Program-made: the position numbers and the translations under genes
Source: a virus
DNA: 34,263 nt
Strand: one strand, 5' to 3'
Virus record (IMG/VR): IMGVR_UViG_3300028571_000062
Coordinates: 1-34,263 of that record
Notes under the pieces: generated by a model
Seen by the model: only the letters and a program-made list of their open reading frames with translations
Databases searched by the model: none
Told to the model about the DNA's origin: nothing
Part shown: piece after piece, positions 34,137 to 34,263 of the stretch
How the letters are laid out: each line of letters starts with the position of its first letter
Position numbering within the stretch: position 1 is the stretch's first letter

Positions 34137-34263
34137 GATTGTATCACTAGATTAAATCTGTAGCACCATCGAGCAGTGCGACTTCTTCGCCGGAACGCTT
34201 GAATGTCTTGAGGGCATTGTAGAGCGTAGGTCGGCAATCGTCCGAAACTGAAGCGAGAGGAAT
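34137..34263. repeat. Terminal direct repeat, copy 2, with a partial copy of the 97-aa gene
   Basis: Identical to 1-127. On the minus strand 34147-34263 repeats the last codons of the 97-aa gene (complete at 11-304), cut off by the window edge. It should be counted once in the closed genome. Confidence 0.95.
34138..34146 (-). promoter_or_regulatory. Extended -10 promoter of the 109-aa gene
   Basis: TGATACAAT, 8 nt, ATG on the minus strand. It lies in the gap between the 97-aa gene (via the circle junction) and the 109-aa gene and would drive the connector genes. Confidence 0.5.

Noticed and set aside
1-34263. CRISPR array, insertion sequence, integrase or attachment site
   Set aside because: No regularly spaced repeats with unique spacers, no transposase and no recombinase motifs were seen on either strand.

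Overview
The window looks like one complete, circularly closed genome of a tailed double-stranded DNA phage. Its first 127 bases recur exactly as its last 127 (1-127 = 34137-34263), so the unit genome is about 34,136 bp. Every convincing gene lies on the minus strand, so transcription runs from high to low coordinates and passes through the 1/34136 junction. A long flexible tail (siphovirus) is inferred from a 607-aa tape measure, a G/GT tail-chaperone frameshift and the lack of sheath genes. The standard code is used; TAA, TAG and TGA all act as stops. The host is not named by any gene. Shine-Dalgarno sequences are almost absent, many genes start 6-8 nt after an extended -10 box (leaderless-type promoters), and an exported 3D-domain protein resembles ones I associate with Candidate Phyla Radiation (Patescibacteria) genomes. 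That makes such a host a hypothesis only.

Layout in transcription order. (1) 22212-17354, early and replication genes: PD-(D/E)XK exonuclease, gp32-like SSB, a small protein behind a structured leader, an O-like replication initiator containing out-of-frame 23-bp iterons (likely origin), hypothetical proteins, an HNH protein, a VRR-NUC nuclease and a 59-aa helix-turn-helix protein. (2) 17170-14461, a tight run of about 14 very small genes. (3) 14439-10904, an accessory cassette: exported 3D-domain protein, cytosine DNA methyltransferase, glycosyltransferase, a small methyltransferase-like protein, a TM2-domain membrane protein and a hypothetical. (4) 10932-4961, packaging and head: small and large terminase, portal-MuF fusion, prohead protease, HK97-type capsid protein. 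(5) 4906-364, a two-domain glycosyltransferase and a 969-aa fibre. (6) 304-11 and 34129-31686, head completion and connectors. (7) 31684-24798, tail: major tail protein, G/GT chaperones, tape measure, hub, tail tip and receptor-binding candidates. (8) 24794-22652, lysis: coiled-coil membrane protein, papain-like/M15 endolysin, holin-like protein and two small proteins. (9) 22213-22651, a 439-bp gene-free region with four hairpins, terminators on both strands and promoter/operator palindromes.

How the parts fit. A palindrome GTATACCATGGTATAC occurs at the exonuclease promoter, the HTH gene's own promoter (one mismatch) and the start of the small-gene run, suggesting one repressor for three early units. 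Late genes are driven by scattered extended -10 promoters next to the ATG, and downstream genes follow by stop-start coupling, often as stop-NNT-ATG. No integrase, DNA polymerase, helicase or RNA polymerase gene was seen, so replication must use the host polymerase. Two glycosyltransferases share an N-terminal module, and one sits between capsid and fibre genes, which points to sugar modification of virion or host surface.
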